Origin: Flavobacteriaceae bacterium | GTDB taxonomy: Bacteria > Bacteroidota > Bacteroidia > Flavobacteriales > Flavobacteriaceae | Direction of reading: 5' to 3' | Assembly: GCA_021647405.1 (NCBI GenBank) | Contig: JAKIUU010000003.1 | Span: 62,001 to 126,000, forward strand | DNA length: 64,000 bases | Shown here: one piece after another, positions 9,318-17,192 of the stretch | How positions within the stretch are numbered: position 1 is the first letter of the stretch | Layout: each line of letters opens with the position of its first letter | Position numbers and translations under genes: made by a program | Notes under the pieces: model-generated | The model's database searches: none | The model's input: the letters and a program-made list of their open reading frames with translations, nothing else | What the model was told of the DNA's origin: nothing

Positions 9318-10049
9318 ATGCAAAACAACTCTACAATTTTTGGTATACGTGCCTGTATAGAAGCCATACAAGCCAACAAAACAATCGAAAAAATATACCT
9401 TCAAAAAGGCCTTAGCGGAAGTTTATTCTCAGAATTAAATAGTCTGATTAAAAAAAAGGTTATTTCTACAAGCTTTGTACCTGTTGAAAAACTAGACAGA
9501 CTTTCTAAAAACGCGAACCATCAAGGCATTGTAGCCAAAATTTCGGCCATTGCTTTTGCCGACTTAGAATCTGTTTTAAATACCGATAAAAATACCAATC
9601 CACTTTATCTTTTATTAGATCAAGTTACCGATGTACGTAACTTTGGAGCCATTATAAGAACAGCTGAATGTACTGGTGTTTCAGCCATTATTATTGCCAG
9701 TCAGGGAAGTGCACCACTAAATGCAGACGCCATTAAAACATCTGCTGGAGCCGCATTTAAAATACCTATTTGTAAGGTCAACCATCTTTTAGATGCCATT
9801 TATCAGTTTAAAGCTGAAGAAATTGAAGTAGTGGCCATTACAGAAAAAACCGATAAAAGTATTTATCAAGTTGATTTTAACAAACCAATTGCTTTAATTA
9901 TGGGGTCTGAACATAAAGGCATTACGCCAGCTATTCTTAAAAACGCTGACAACAGAGCAAAATTACCTTTGCTAGGCGAAATTGAATCTTTAAACGTATC
10001 GGTAGCCTGTGGTGTTGCCTTATACGAAGTAATCAGACAACGCTTATAA
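9318..10049 (+). CDS. rlmB: TrmH/SpoU-family 23S rRNA 2'-O-ribose methyltransferase (RlmB-like)
   Basis: This 243-aa SPOUT methyltransferase probably makes 2'-O-methylguanosine in 23S rRNA using S-adenosylmethionine. The start is ATG 9318 (MQNNSTIFGIRACIEAI). The longer frame upstream runs through the promoter and is not protein-like. An N-terminal substrate-binding domain (~1-80, with GIRACIEAIQ and NHQGIVAKI) precedes the knotted catalytic domain. SpoU motif 1 is DVRNFGAIIRTAECTG, motif 2 is ALIMGSEHKGI and motif 3 is LNVSVACGVALYEVIRQ, with the conserved Asn, Arg and Glu present. RlmB is the best fit, but other TrmH-group enzymes share these motifs. Confidence 0.88.
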   Translation: MQNNSTIFGIRACIEAIQANKTIEKIYLQKGLSGSLFSELNSLIKKKVISTSFVPVEKLDRLSKNANHQGIVAKISAIAFADLESVLNTDKNTNPLYLLLDQVTDVRNFGAIIRTAECTGVSAIIIASQGSAPLNADAIKTSAGAAFKIPICKVNHLLDAIYQFKAEEIEVVAITEKTDKSIYQVDFNKPIALIMGSEHKGITPAILKNADNRAKLPLLGEIESLNVSVACGVALYEVIRQRL

Positions 10050-10050
10050 C

Positions 10051-10734
10051 CTACTCTTCTTTAGTTATTTCTTCAGGCGGATTAAAATTACCCTTATCAT
10101 CAAATAGGGCATCAAAATCGTCTGCTTGATATGATTCTTTTTCCCATTCATATTTTTCGGGTTCTGGAAGTACTTTTCTATAAATAAAGGCCAATACAAA
10201 ACCTGAAATAAATCCCGAGAGATGTCCTTCCCAAGACATTTCTTCTTCTCCAGGAAACATATACCACACCAAACTTCCGTAAAGAAAAACCACAATTAAA
10301 CTAACCGCTATTAAGCGGTAATATTTGCTAAAAATGCCACTAAAAAAAATAAAACTGACCAACAAATAAACAACACCACTAGCGCCAATATGATAAGCAG
10401 GCCGCGCTATAATCCACGTAAGTATTCCTAAAATTAAAACACCTTGAATCAAAATTCTTAGAGCAATACGCTTATAAAAATAAAACAGCGCCATCAACAT
10501 CACAAATAAAGGCAATGAGTTATGAGCCAAATGCGACATGTTTTTATGAATAAAAGGTGAGGTAACAATCCCTAGCAAGCCCTTTGCAGTTCTTGGATAA
10601 AGACCATAATTTTTAAAATGCAAATTAAAACGAAAATCCAACCATAAAATAACCCATAAAAAAAGTACAGAATACAAGGGAATAGCTACAGTTTTGAGGC
10701 TAAATTTAAAAGGAGACTGTATTGGGCTTTCCAT
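10051..10734 (-). CDS. Rhomboid-family intramembrane serine protease
   Basis: A 227-aa protein with six or so membrane helices. The start is taken at the ATG at 10734 (MESPIQSPFKF), because the longer frame overlaps the divergent rarA start. The rhomboid signature GASG is at ~117-120 with Ser119 as nucleophile, and the catalytic His is in GHLSGFISGF at ~171. The HLAHNSLPL segment at ~68-76 is the conserved HxxxN-like oxyanion region. A hydrophilic, acidic tail follows residue ~190 (DDFDALFDDKGNFNPPEEI). Substrates are not inferable. It ends 1 bp from the convergent rlmB-like gene. Confidence 0.9.
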   Translation of the reverse strand: MESPIQSPFKFSLKTVAIPLYSVLFLWVILWLDFRFNLHFKNYGLYPRTAKGLLGIVTSPFIHKNMSHLAHNSLPLFVMLMALFYFYKRIALRILIQGVLILGILTWIIARPAYHIGASGVVYLLVSFIFFSGIFSKYYRLIAVSLIVVFLYGSLVWYMFPGEEEMSWEGHLSGFISGFVLAFIYRKVLPEPEKYEWEKESYQADDFDALFDDKGNFNPPEEITKEE

Positions 10735-10791
10735 TATTAAATAGTTCTTACAATATTTATAATTACACCCTAAAATTACTATTTTTACGTG

Positions 10792-12063
10792 ATGAATATA
10801 CCTTTGGCCGAAAGAATTAGACCTCAAATTTTAAAGGACTTTATAAGTCAACAACATCTGGTTGGTAAAAAAGGGGCTTTAACACAGCATATAAAAAATG
10901 GCATCATTCCGTCACTCATTTTTTGGGGCCCACCAGGTATTGGAAAAACTACTTTGGCAAACATAATTGCCACAACTTCACAACGCCCATTTTACAGCCT
11001 TAGCGCCATTAATTCGGGTGTAAAAGACGTCAGAGATGTAATTGATAAAGCAAAGCAAAGTGGGGGTTTATTTACCACTAAAAATCCTATTTTGTTTATT
11101 GATGAGATTCATCGGTTTAGCAAATCGCAACAAGATTCGCTTCTAGGTGCTGTAGAAAAAGGCTGGGTTACTTTAATTGGTGCCACCACAGAGAATCCGA
11201 GTTTTGAAGTTATTCCGGCCCTGCTATCACGTTGTCAAGTGTATGTTTTAAATGCTTTTGACAAAACTGATCTTATTGCTTTGTTAGACCGTGCTTTGAA
11301 TACTGATGTTGTTTTAAAAGAAAAAAAAATCACTTTAAAAGAAACGGATGCATTGCTACATCTTTCGGGTGGTGATGCCCGAAAATTATTAAATATTTTT
11401 GAATTGATTGTTGGCTCAAATACATCAATAGAAATCACAAATGCTTTGGTGTTACAATCGGTGCAGCAAAACCCAGCACGCTACGATAAAACTGGTGAGC
11501 AACATTACGACATTATTTCGGCCTTTATTAAATCTATCCGCGGCAGCGATCCCAACGCAGCGGTATATTGGTTGGCCCGAATGATAGAAGGGGGCGAAGA
11601 TGTAAAATTTATTGCGAGACGCTTGCTTATTTTGGCAAGTGAAGATATTGGGAATGCCAATCCTACTGCTTTAATTTTGGCCAACAATACCTTTCAGGCC
11701 GTTTCAATTATTGGCAACCCAGAGTCGCGCATTATTTTGAGTCAATGTGCCACTTATTTAGCGGCATCGCCAAAAAGCAATGCCAGTTATATGGCCATTA
11801 CCAACGCACAAGACTTGGTTAAAAAAACAGGCGACTTATCGGTACCTCTACCCTTGCGGAATGCCCCTACAAAATTGATGAAAGACTTAAATTACGGCGA
11901 AGATTATAAATACGCGCATAATTACGAATCGAATTTTGCAAATCAAGAATTCTTACCAGACGATATAACAAATACAAAACTATACAGCCCTGGAAATAAT
12001 GCGAGAGAAAAGCAGCTTAGGGCTTATTTAAAAAATCTTTGGCAAAAAAAGTATGGTTATTAA
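10792..12063 (+). CDS. rarA: Replication-associated recombination protein A (RarA/MgsA), AAA+ ATPase
   Basis: A 423-aa clamp-loader-like AAA+ ATPase acting at stalled replication forks. Walker A GPPGIGKTT is at ~46-54, Walker B ILFIDEIHRF at ~100, sensor 1 GATTENPSFEV follows, and the arginine finger LLSRCQVY is present. The C-terminal MgsA region includes SAFIKSIRGSDPNAAVYWLARM and RRLLILASEDIGNANP, the family hallmark. GTG 10789 directly precedes ATG 10792; the ATG is preferred. Length is typical. The coding end overlaps the convergent next gene by 4 bp. Confidence 0.95.
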   Translation: MNIPLAERIRPQILKDFISQQHLVGKKGALTQHIKNGIIPSLIFWGPPGIGKTTLANIIATTSQRPFYSLSAINSGVKDVRDVIDKAKQSGGLFTTKNPILFIDEIHRFSKSQQDSLLGAVEKGWVTLIGATTENPSFEVIPALLSRCQVYVLNAFDKTDLIALLDRALNTDVVLKEKKITLKETDALLHLSGGDARKLLNIFELIVGSNTSIEITNALVLQSVQQNPARYDKTGEQHYDIISAFIKSIRGSDPNAAVYWLARMIEGGEDVKFIARRLLILASEDIGNANPTALILANNTFQAVSIIGNPESRIILSQCATYLAASPKSNASYMAITNAQDLVKKTGDLSVPLPLRNAPTKLMKDLNYGEDYKYAHNYESNFANQEFLPDDITNTKLYSPGNNAREKQLRAYLKNLWQKKYGY

Positions 12064-12914
12064 TTGTCTTTATTTTTGTAAATCAAGGTTTCAATAGTGC
12101 CGTCGGCTCCTATTTTATCAATTATAAAATTGCCGTTATTTAAAAGAAATCCTGCAAAAATATTGGAAGTCTTAACAAGATAACTGCCTTTTCTTGATGT
12201 TTTATAAATAAAACCCAAAGGTTTTGATTGAAAAGAATCTCCGTTTGAAATGTGCTTTGAAAATATATAATACTTCTGAAATTTAGCTATTTCATAAATC
12301 TCTTTCCCTTTGCCGTACAAGCCTATAATTGAATATTCTTTTTTGACAATTGGCTTTTCTACAACTTTCTTTGCTACTGGTTTGATAGCAATTACTTCTT
12401 TAGGACTTGTTGTTTTTGCGTCCTTTTTTAGATGATTTAATTCTGGCTCTTTATTGACAACCACATCTGCTAAAACATCCTTGGGGATATAACTATAGGT
12501 GTAATTATCTAAGCTTTTATAAGCGCTTTTAATAGCTTCGTGGTAGGCCCGTTGATAATCTTTTAATTTACTTACCCCTTCACCACTCTCATAAATAATT
12601 TTATTCTGACAGTTTGTAAAAGTCATTTTAATTTTAGTCCGCATAAAACTTGGATTTTTTAAAAGATTCACTTTTAAGGCCAAGCATTGATTGGTTATCA
12701 AATCGTTTGGATAGATGGCATCACTAAAAATTGTGATAAACCCTTTTTTATCCAATAAAAATTTAACCAATGAATTTATTTTATAGCTGTCGGCGCTATT
12801 TTGAAAATCAAAATGCTTAGGTACCATTACATATTTATAATTATTTAGTTCTTGCTGTGCCCAAATAAATTGACAACTGGCAAAAAATACTAAAATAAAA
12901 ATTGCTTTTTTCAT
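12060..12914 (-). CDS. Secreted protein of unknown function, last gene of a four-gene operon
   Basis: A 284-aa protein with a signal peptide (MKKAIFILVFFASCQFIWAQ). There is a Cys at ~14, but cleavage after AQ looks more likely than lipidation. The N-terminal half (~20-155) is globular, with KYVMVPKHFDFQ and KGFITIFSDAIYPNDL. A Lys/Pro/Val-rich linker follows (~175-200, with VKKVVEKPIVKKE-like character), then a small beta-rich C-terminal part. Such proteins are common in Flavobacteriaceae as unnamed hypotheticals. It starts 12 bp after the DUF5723 gene. Confidence 0.72.
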   Translation of the reverse strand: MKKAIFILVFFASCQFIWAQQELNNYKYVMVPKHFDFQNSADSYKINSLVKFLLDKKGFITIFSDAIYPNDLITNQCLALKVNLLKNPSFMRTKIKMTFTNCQNKIIYESGEGVSKLKDYQRAYHEAIKSAYKSLDNYTYSYIPKDVLADVVVNKEPELNHLKKDAKTTSPKEVIAIKPVAKKVVEKPIVKKEYSIIGLYGKGKEIYEIAKFQKYYIFSKHISNGDSFQSKPLGFIYKTSRKGSYLVKTSNIFAGFLLNNGNFIIDKIGADGTIETLIYKNKDN

Positions 12915-12926
12915 AATTAAGATGGC

Positions 12927-14294
12927 TTAAAAAATAAAATTCATCCCCAACTGAAAGGCGTTGTAATTTGAGTTGTAAAAATCGGTAGATAATAGATTGT
13001 TAAAACTGCCGTACAAATTAAAGTGCCATATATGCGAGGAAAAACCCAGTCCCACATTACTTGGTGTATAAGAATCTACAGTATATGTTAACTTAGCACG
13101 AAAATATTTATTTACCCTGCGGTAATAAAAAACAGTTGCTGCTACCTGAGGTTGCTTGGGTAAAATAACAGAGTACAATTGAAAACCTATTTGATTGCGA
13201 TATGGATTATCAAATATTGGTTTAAAGCATTCTTCTAAACGTGGCAATCCAAAACTATAAGCGTATGAGGCGTTTATTTTGGGAGATCTGAATGTGGTAT
13301 AGCTATTAAAAATAGTATCCCTTACAATGCCCTCTTTTACACCGTCAATTATTTGTTGAAAATAGTTTATACCAGAAACAATAGGGGTCTCCAATTTAAT
13401 ACCTTCTGAGGTATAGTTTCCTTTGGCCGTTACGCCTGCTACCATTTTATTGTATCTAATATATCCTAGGTCTTGGATACTTGCCGTAACTTTAACTTGC
13501 TTATTTGGTTTATAAGTAAGTCCAAAATCAAATCCCATTCCTAAATTTCCACCCAGAAATAATTTACCAAACAGGTATTTGTAAAAATTTTCATCATAAT
13601 CAGTTTTGTTAAAAAAACCTGCTGTATGTATGGATAAATCAATATTTTGTAAAGTATGTCTGTAAATATTATTTACACCTTTGGTCGTAAAAAACAAACC
13701 TTTATTGTTTATTGATTTAATTTCTCCTGCACTTGAATACAGTTTAAATCTGGCCCCTACCATTAATTTATCACTAAGCCTTCTATTGATTCCAATATGG
13801 AATACCCCAACCAAATCGGTTTTAAATTTAAACGACTCTGCATTAAAAACATGGTCAATCTGTTTGTTGCCTTCAAAACCAAAAAGGATTAAATCTTTAG
13901 GGTAATAAGCTATAAAATTAAACTCTTCGTAAATACCAAAACTGATATAATCTTTTTCGTTTGGCAATCTAATTCCTGCATTTAACAAGGCCATTTGCTG
14001 ATTTATAAATAAATGGTCATTTGGTGTTCTAGAGTATATAAGTTTTTGAAGTTTGGTATTAATATCTATTCCATCTTTGGCAAATAAATCGGTTATTTTA
14101 AATCCTTTTACACCTATAGCTAATGAAAGTCCAGAAAGGGCAGGTAATCCAACATGCCATTTATAAGTAACATCGGCTCCTGGATTAAGCATCAATGCTT
14201 GTGGTATTTCTGTAAAATCGTATAATACAGGTCTGTTTTGTGCAATCCCTTTAAAAATTACAAATACAGCTAAAAATAATAAAATATGTTTCAT
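12927..14294 (-). CDS. DUF5723-family predicted outer-membrane barrel protein
   Basis: A 455-aa protein with a signal peptide (MKHILLFLAVFVIFKGIAQ), then SEIPQALMLNPGA-like text (here TEIPQALMLNPGA). That text, together with the alternating beta-strands and many Gly/Asn/Tyr turns, is typical of the DUF5723 group (PorP/SprF-like barrel proteins of Bacteroidota). Recognisable segments are GLPALSGLSLAIG, ADKLMVGARFKLYS-like (here SDKLMVGARFKLYS) and a terminal barrel strand FQLGMNFIF ending in Phe. No enzymatic motif. It lies between two exported proteins in one operon, so the operon is likely to serve the envelope; the role is unknown. Confidence 0.8.
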   Translation of the reverse strand: MKHILLFLAVFVIFKGIAQNRPVLYDFTEIPQALMLNPGADVTYKWHVGLPALSGLSLAIGVKGFKITDLFAKDGIDINTKLQKLIYSRTPNDHLFINQQMALLNAGIRLPNEKDYISFGIYEEFNFIAYYPKDLILFGFEGNKQIDHVFNAESFKFKTDLVGVFHIGINRRLSDKLMVGARFKLYSSAGEIKSINNKGLFFTTKGVNNIYRHTLQNIDLSIHTAGFFNKTDYDENFYKYLFGKLFLGGNLGMGFDFGLTYKPNKQVKVTASIQDLGYIRYNKMVAGVTAKGNYTSEGIKLETPIVSGINYFQQIIDGVKEGIVRDTIFNSYTTFRSPKINASYAYSFGLPRLEECFKPIFDNPYRNQIGFQLYSVILPKQPQVAATVFYYRRVNKYFRAKLTYTVDSYTPSNVGLGFSSHIWHFNLYGSFNNLLSTDFYNSNYNAFQLGMNFIF

Positions 14295-14309
14295 AAGTTT
14301 AAGTCAGAT

Positions 14310-15287
14310 TTAAAAGGTAAATGTCACACTCGACTTAAAATTAATAAATGCGCCAGGGGTATTGTCTATTGTTGTAGAATTAAGAACGTTAACTCTTACT
14401 CTTACTTGGCTTGAATGTATTAAATTTTCTAAATCAACCCCTTCAACAATAGCATCATCAATATTTTTTGAAACCTTGTTTAAGGTAATTGGCGGAATAC
14501 TGTAAGTTACAATATGATTTCTGTCTAAAAACTCAAAAACAACTTCAAAATCGCGGTTAAAAGTATTTTCAATTTCAAAATGAAATTCGGCTTTTGTCAA
14601 TCTACTGCGTATTTCGGCAACGGTAAAAATATCTAATGGCGAATGAAATTCGAAGGGTACAAACGGAAAATTATCTAATTCTGCAAAGTCAGGTAAACTG
14701 GCCTCAAGAGAAATTAAAGAAGCATTTATTTGGCTGGTGCCCAAATCAAGAGTGGCACCCATTGTAAAACTTACAAGTGTACCTGGTACATTGTCAATTG
14801 TATTGCTAGGTGTGCTGTTTATAACAGCAATGTTAATGGCTACCTTAGTCGCTTTTTTTATCTCGATAACATCTAATCCTTCAACCAAAACATCCTGAAT
14901 TGTTGTTGCTCTTTTATTAATATTAACTATTGTGCTAAACACAATTGTATTGGTTGCATCTAAAAAATTAAAGGTAAACTTAAAATCGCGATTAAAAGCA
15001 TTGTTAAATTCAAAGTGTAAATTTACGCTTACAAGTTCATTTTGGATTGTTTGGCTGTCAAAAACATTAATGTTTTTATCAAAATTAAAACCGTTAAAAG
15101 GTAAATTGTTTTGATCTCCCAAATCTGATAACGATGTGGTTAAGGATATTAGTGAGCCACTAAGCTGTTGGCTAAAATTTAAACCGTCAACTTGTGTAAA
15201 ATCTACATTTCCTTCATTTACGCAAGACCCAAATGACAGCAAGAAAAATAAAGCAAATAAGGTTAATTTATTTAATTTCATAAGCAT
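14310..15287 (-). CDS. Lipoprotein with an internal tandem duplication
   Basis: A 325-aa predicted lipoprotein; lipobox LLSFGSC with Cys near residue 22. MKLNK, two codons after the first ATG, is an equally good start. The mature part contains two homologous ~140-residue repeats. Repeat 1 has SLISLTTSLSDLGDQNNLPF, FNRDFKFTFNFLDATN, VLVEGLDV and TIDNVPGTLVSF. Repeat 2 has SLISLEASLPDFAELDNFPF, FNRDFEVVFEFLDRNH, AIVEGVDL and TIDNTPGAFINF. It is encoded with a DUF5723 barrel protein, so it may be its surface or periplasmic partner. I do not recognise the domain by name. Confidence 0.78.
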   Translation of the reverse strand: MLMKLNKLTLFALFFLLSFGSCVNEGNVDFTQVDGLNFSQQLSGSLISLTTSLSDLGDQNNLPFNGFNFDKNINVFDSQTIQNELVSVNLHFEFNNAFNRDFKFTFNFLDATNTIVFSTIVNINKRATTIQDVLVEGLDVIEIKKATKVAINIAVINSTPSNTIDNVPGTLVSFTMGATLDLGTSQINASLISLEASLPDFAELDNFPFVPFEFHSPLDIFTVAEIRSRLTKAEFHFEIENTFNRDFEVVFEFLDRNHIVTYSIPPITLNKVSKNIDDAIVEGVDLENLIHSSQVRVRVNVLNSTTIDNTPGAFINFKSSVTFTF

Positions 15288-15301
15288 TTGATAAACAGCA
15301 C

Positions 15302-15982
15302 CTAAAGATACTGTTTTAATTCTATTAAATGATTAATACTTTTAATATTTTCGGCAATGTGTTCATTTCTAAAATTACAAAATACAGCGTCTAAACCACT
15401 GTTTAGTGCCCCTATAACATCAGCTTCATAATTGTCGCCTATCATAATACTTTCAGCTGCTTTAGCCTTGCAAACCTTTAATGCGAAATTAAAAATGGCT
15501 GGGTTTGGCTTTTTTACACCTACTTGTTCTGATGTTATTACCGTTTTAAAATAAGTACTCAATCCTGACTTTTTCATTTTTTTATCTTGAACTTCTTCAA
15601 ACCCATTTGTAATAATATAAAGTTTATATTTAGGACTCAAGTACTGCAATATCTCTAAAGACCCCTCTATTAACGCATTATAATTACTTAAATTGTCTAT
15701 ATAGGCTTCTGATAGTAAAATTATCATCTCGGCATTTACCTTATAATTTAGCTTGATAAAAGTATCATTTAAACGCCCAAAACGCAAATCATCTTTACTT
15801 ACTTTATCTTCTCTAAAAAGTTTCCAATAAGCTTCATTTATAGGATAATAATAGTTTATAAATTTTTCGAAATCTACAAGAATGTTAAATTTCTTAAAAA
15901 TGTATAAAAAAGATTGATTAGAATTGGTGTCAAAATCCCACAGTGTATGGTCTAAATCAAAAAAGACGTGCTTTATTTTCAT
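15302..15982 (-). CDS. yjjG: YjjG-family HAD phosphatase (noncanonical pyrimidine nucleotide 5'-nucleotidase type)
   Basis: A 226-aa HAD hydrolase. HAD motif I FFDLDHTLWDF is at 7-17 (nucleophile Asp9, acid Asp11), motif II LYIITNGFEE, motif III Lys in GVKKPNPAIF, and motif IV IGDNYEADVIGA. The DHTLWDF variant and length fit YjjG, a nucleotidase that removes phosphate from (damaged) pyrimidine nucleotides. It is the first gene of the minus-strand operon, 14 bp before the duplicated lipoprotein; a functional link between them is not evident. Confidence 0.88.
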   Translation of the reverse strand: MKIKHVFFDLDHTLWDFDTNSNQSFLYIFKKFNILVDFEKFINYYYPINEAYWKLFREDKVSKDDLRFGRLNDTFIKLNYKVNAEMIILLSEAYIDNLSNYNALIEGSLEILQYLSPKYKLYIITNGFEEVQDKKMKKSGLSTYFKTVITSEQVGVKKPNPAIFNFALKVCKAKAAESIMIGDNYEADVIGALNSGLDAVFCNFRNEHIAENIKSINHLIELKQYL

Positions 15983-16031
15983 CGGATAAAAATAACAATT
16001 TAAAATCTAAAAAATCAAACAAAATTATTGT

Positions 16032-16039
16032 TACTTTTG
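16032..16039 (+). promoter_or_regulatory. -7 box TACTTTTG of the polysaccharide gene cluster
   Basis: A perfect TAnnTTTG match. It places the transcription start at about 16044-16047, which argues that translation of the glycosyltransferase starts after this point, at the TTG at 16054, rather than at upstream in-frame codons. Confidence 0.5.
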
Positions 16040-16053
16040 AGAAAATCTCATTT

Positions 16054-17187
16054 TTGAATCAGAGGCTTCATATTCTATTTTTAAGCAGTTGGTATCCGTC
16101 AAGGGTTTTACCTAATAACGGCGATTTTATACAACGCCATGCCGAAGCTGTGGCTACAAAACATCAAGTAACTTTGTTACATGTAATTTCTGATACCAAG
16201 CTAAAAAAAGAAATTGAAATTACTGAAAATCAAACAAATGATGTCAGAACACTTATTGCTTATATTAAAACAAGTGACAATCCTATTGTTAAATTTTTTC
16301 GTTTTTTTAATGCCTATATTGTACTTATTAGGCAAGTTAAAAAATTTAATATGGTGCATCTAAACGTCATTTTTCCTGTGGGATTGGTAGCACTCTATTT
16401 AAAATGGTTTAAACAAAAACCTTTTATTATTTCTGAACATTGGAGTGATTATCAATACCCACTTAATAAATCAATTCCCTTTTTTATAAAATTTTTAACA
16501 AAAACAATTACTAAAAATGCCTCATTTATTTGCCCTGTAACAAATCACTTACAAAATGCGATGATAGGTTACGGATTAAAAGGAAACTACTGCCCTGTTC
16601 CTAATGTTGTAAATACAGAAGTCTTTAATATTCAAAATAAAGTACCTAAGCAATTTACTTTAACCCATGTGTCAAATATGGATGTTGAAATTAAAAACAT
16701 CACAGGAATTTTGAATGTGATTTCAAAACTTCAAATAAAAATTCCTGATTTTAAAATAAATTTAATTGGCGCATCTTCATCAGATTTATCTGAATTGATA
16801 AACCAATTAAAAATTAAAAATACAAACGTAACAGGCCAAATAGCCAATGTGCAAGTTTCTGAATATTTAAAATCTTCGAGTGTATTTGTACTCTTTAGCA
16901 ATTACGAAAATTTACCTTGTGTTATTTTAGAGGCTTTTTCATGTGGTGTTCCTGTGGTTGCCACAAATGTTGGCGGAATTAATGAGTATTTTCCAAAAGA
17001 ATTTGGTTTTTTGATTAATCCAAAAGATGAATCAGCACTTGAAAAAGCCATTCTTAAAATTTACAATCTTGAAATTAATACAAACAAACAAGAAATGCAC
17101 CAATATGCTGAAGAGAATTTTAGTATACATACAATATGTAATCTTTTCTCTGGTATATATGAGAAAACTTTATATCCTAAAAAATAA
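16054..17187 (+). CDS. GT4-family glycosyltransferase
   Basis: About 377 aa. The family usually begins MKILFLSSWYPS-like; here the matching text is LNQRLHILFLSSWYPS with no ATG nearby. The TTG at 16054, 14 bp after a perfect -7 box, is therefore the likely start. The open frame extends back to ~15943, but that part lacks protein character and overlaps the divergent HAD gene. GT-B fold: N-terminal acceptor domain (PSRVLPNNGDFIQRH), then donor domain with the retaining GT4 EX7E-type motif in ENLPCVILEAFSCGVPVVAT and GGINEYF. It likely adds a sugar to a surface polysaccharide or lipid-linked glycan. It starts a run with AsnB and a flippase, 5 bp before asnB. Confidence 0.83.
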   Translation: MNQRLHILFLSSWYPSRVLPNNGDFIQRHAEAVATKHQVTLLHVISDTKLKKEIEITENQTNDVRTLIAYIKTSDNPIVKFFRFFNAYIVLIRQVKKFNMVHLNVIFPVGLVALYLKWFKQKPFIISEHWSDYQYPLNKSIPFFIKFLTKTITKNASFICPVTNHLQNAMIGYGLKGNYCPVPNVVNTEVFNIQNKVPKQFTLTHVSNMDVEIKNITGILNVISKLQIKIPDFKINLIGASSSDLSELINQLKIKNTNVTGQIANVQVSEYLKSSSVFVLFSNYENLPCVILEAFSCGVPVVATNVGGINEYFPKEFGFLINPKDESALEKAILKIYNLEINTNKQEMHQYAEENFSIHTICNLFSGIYEKTLYPKK

Positions 17188-17192
17188 TATCG

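Noticed and set aside
15943..16053. N-terminal extension of the glycosyltransferase frame
   Set aside because: It overlaps the divergent HAD gene, lies upstream of a perfect -7 box and does not resemble the family.
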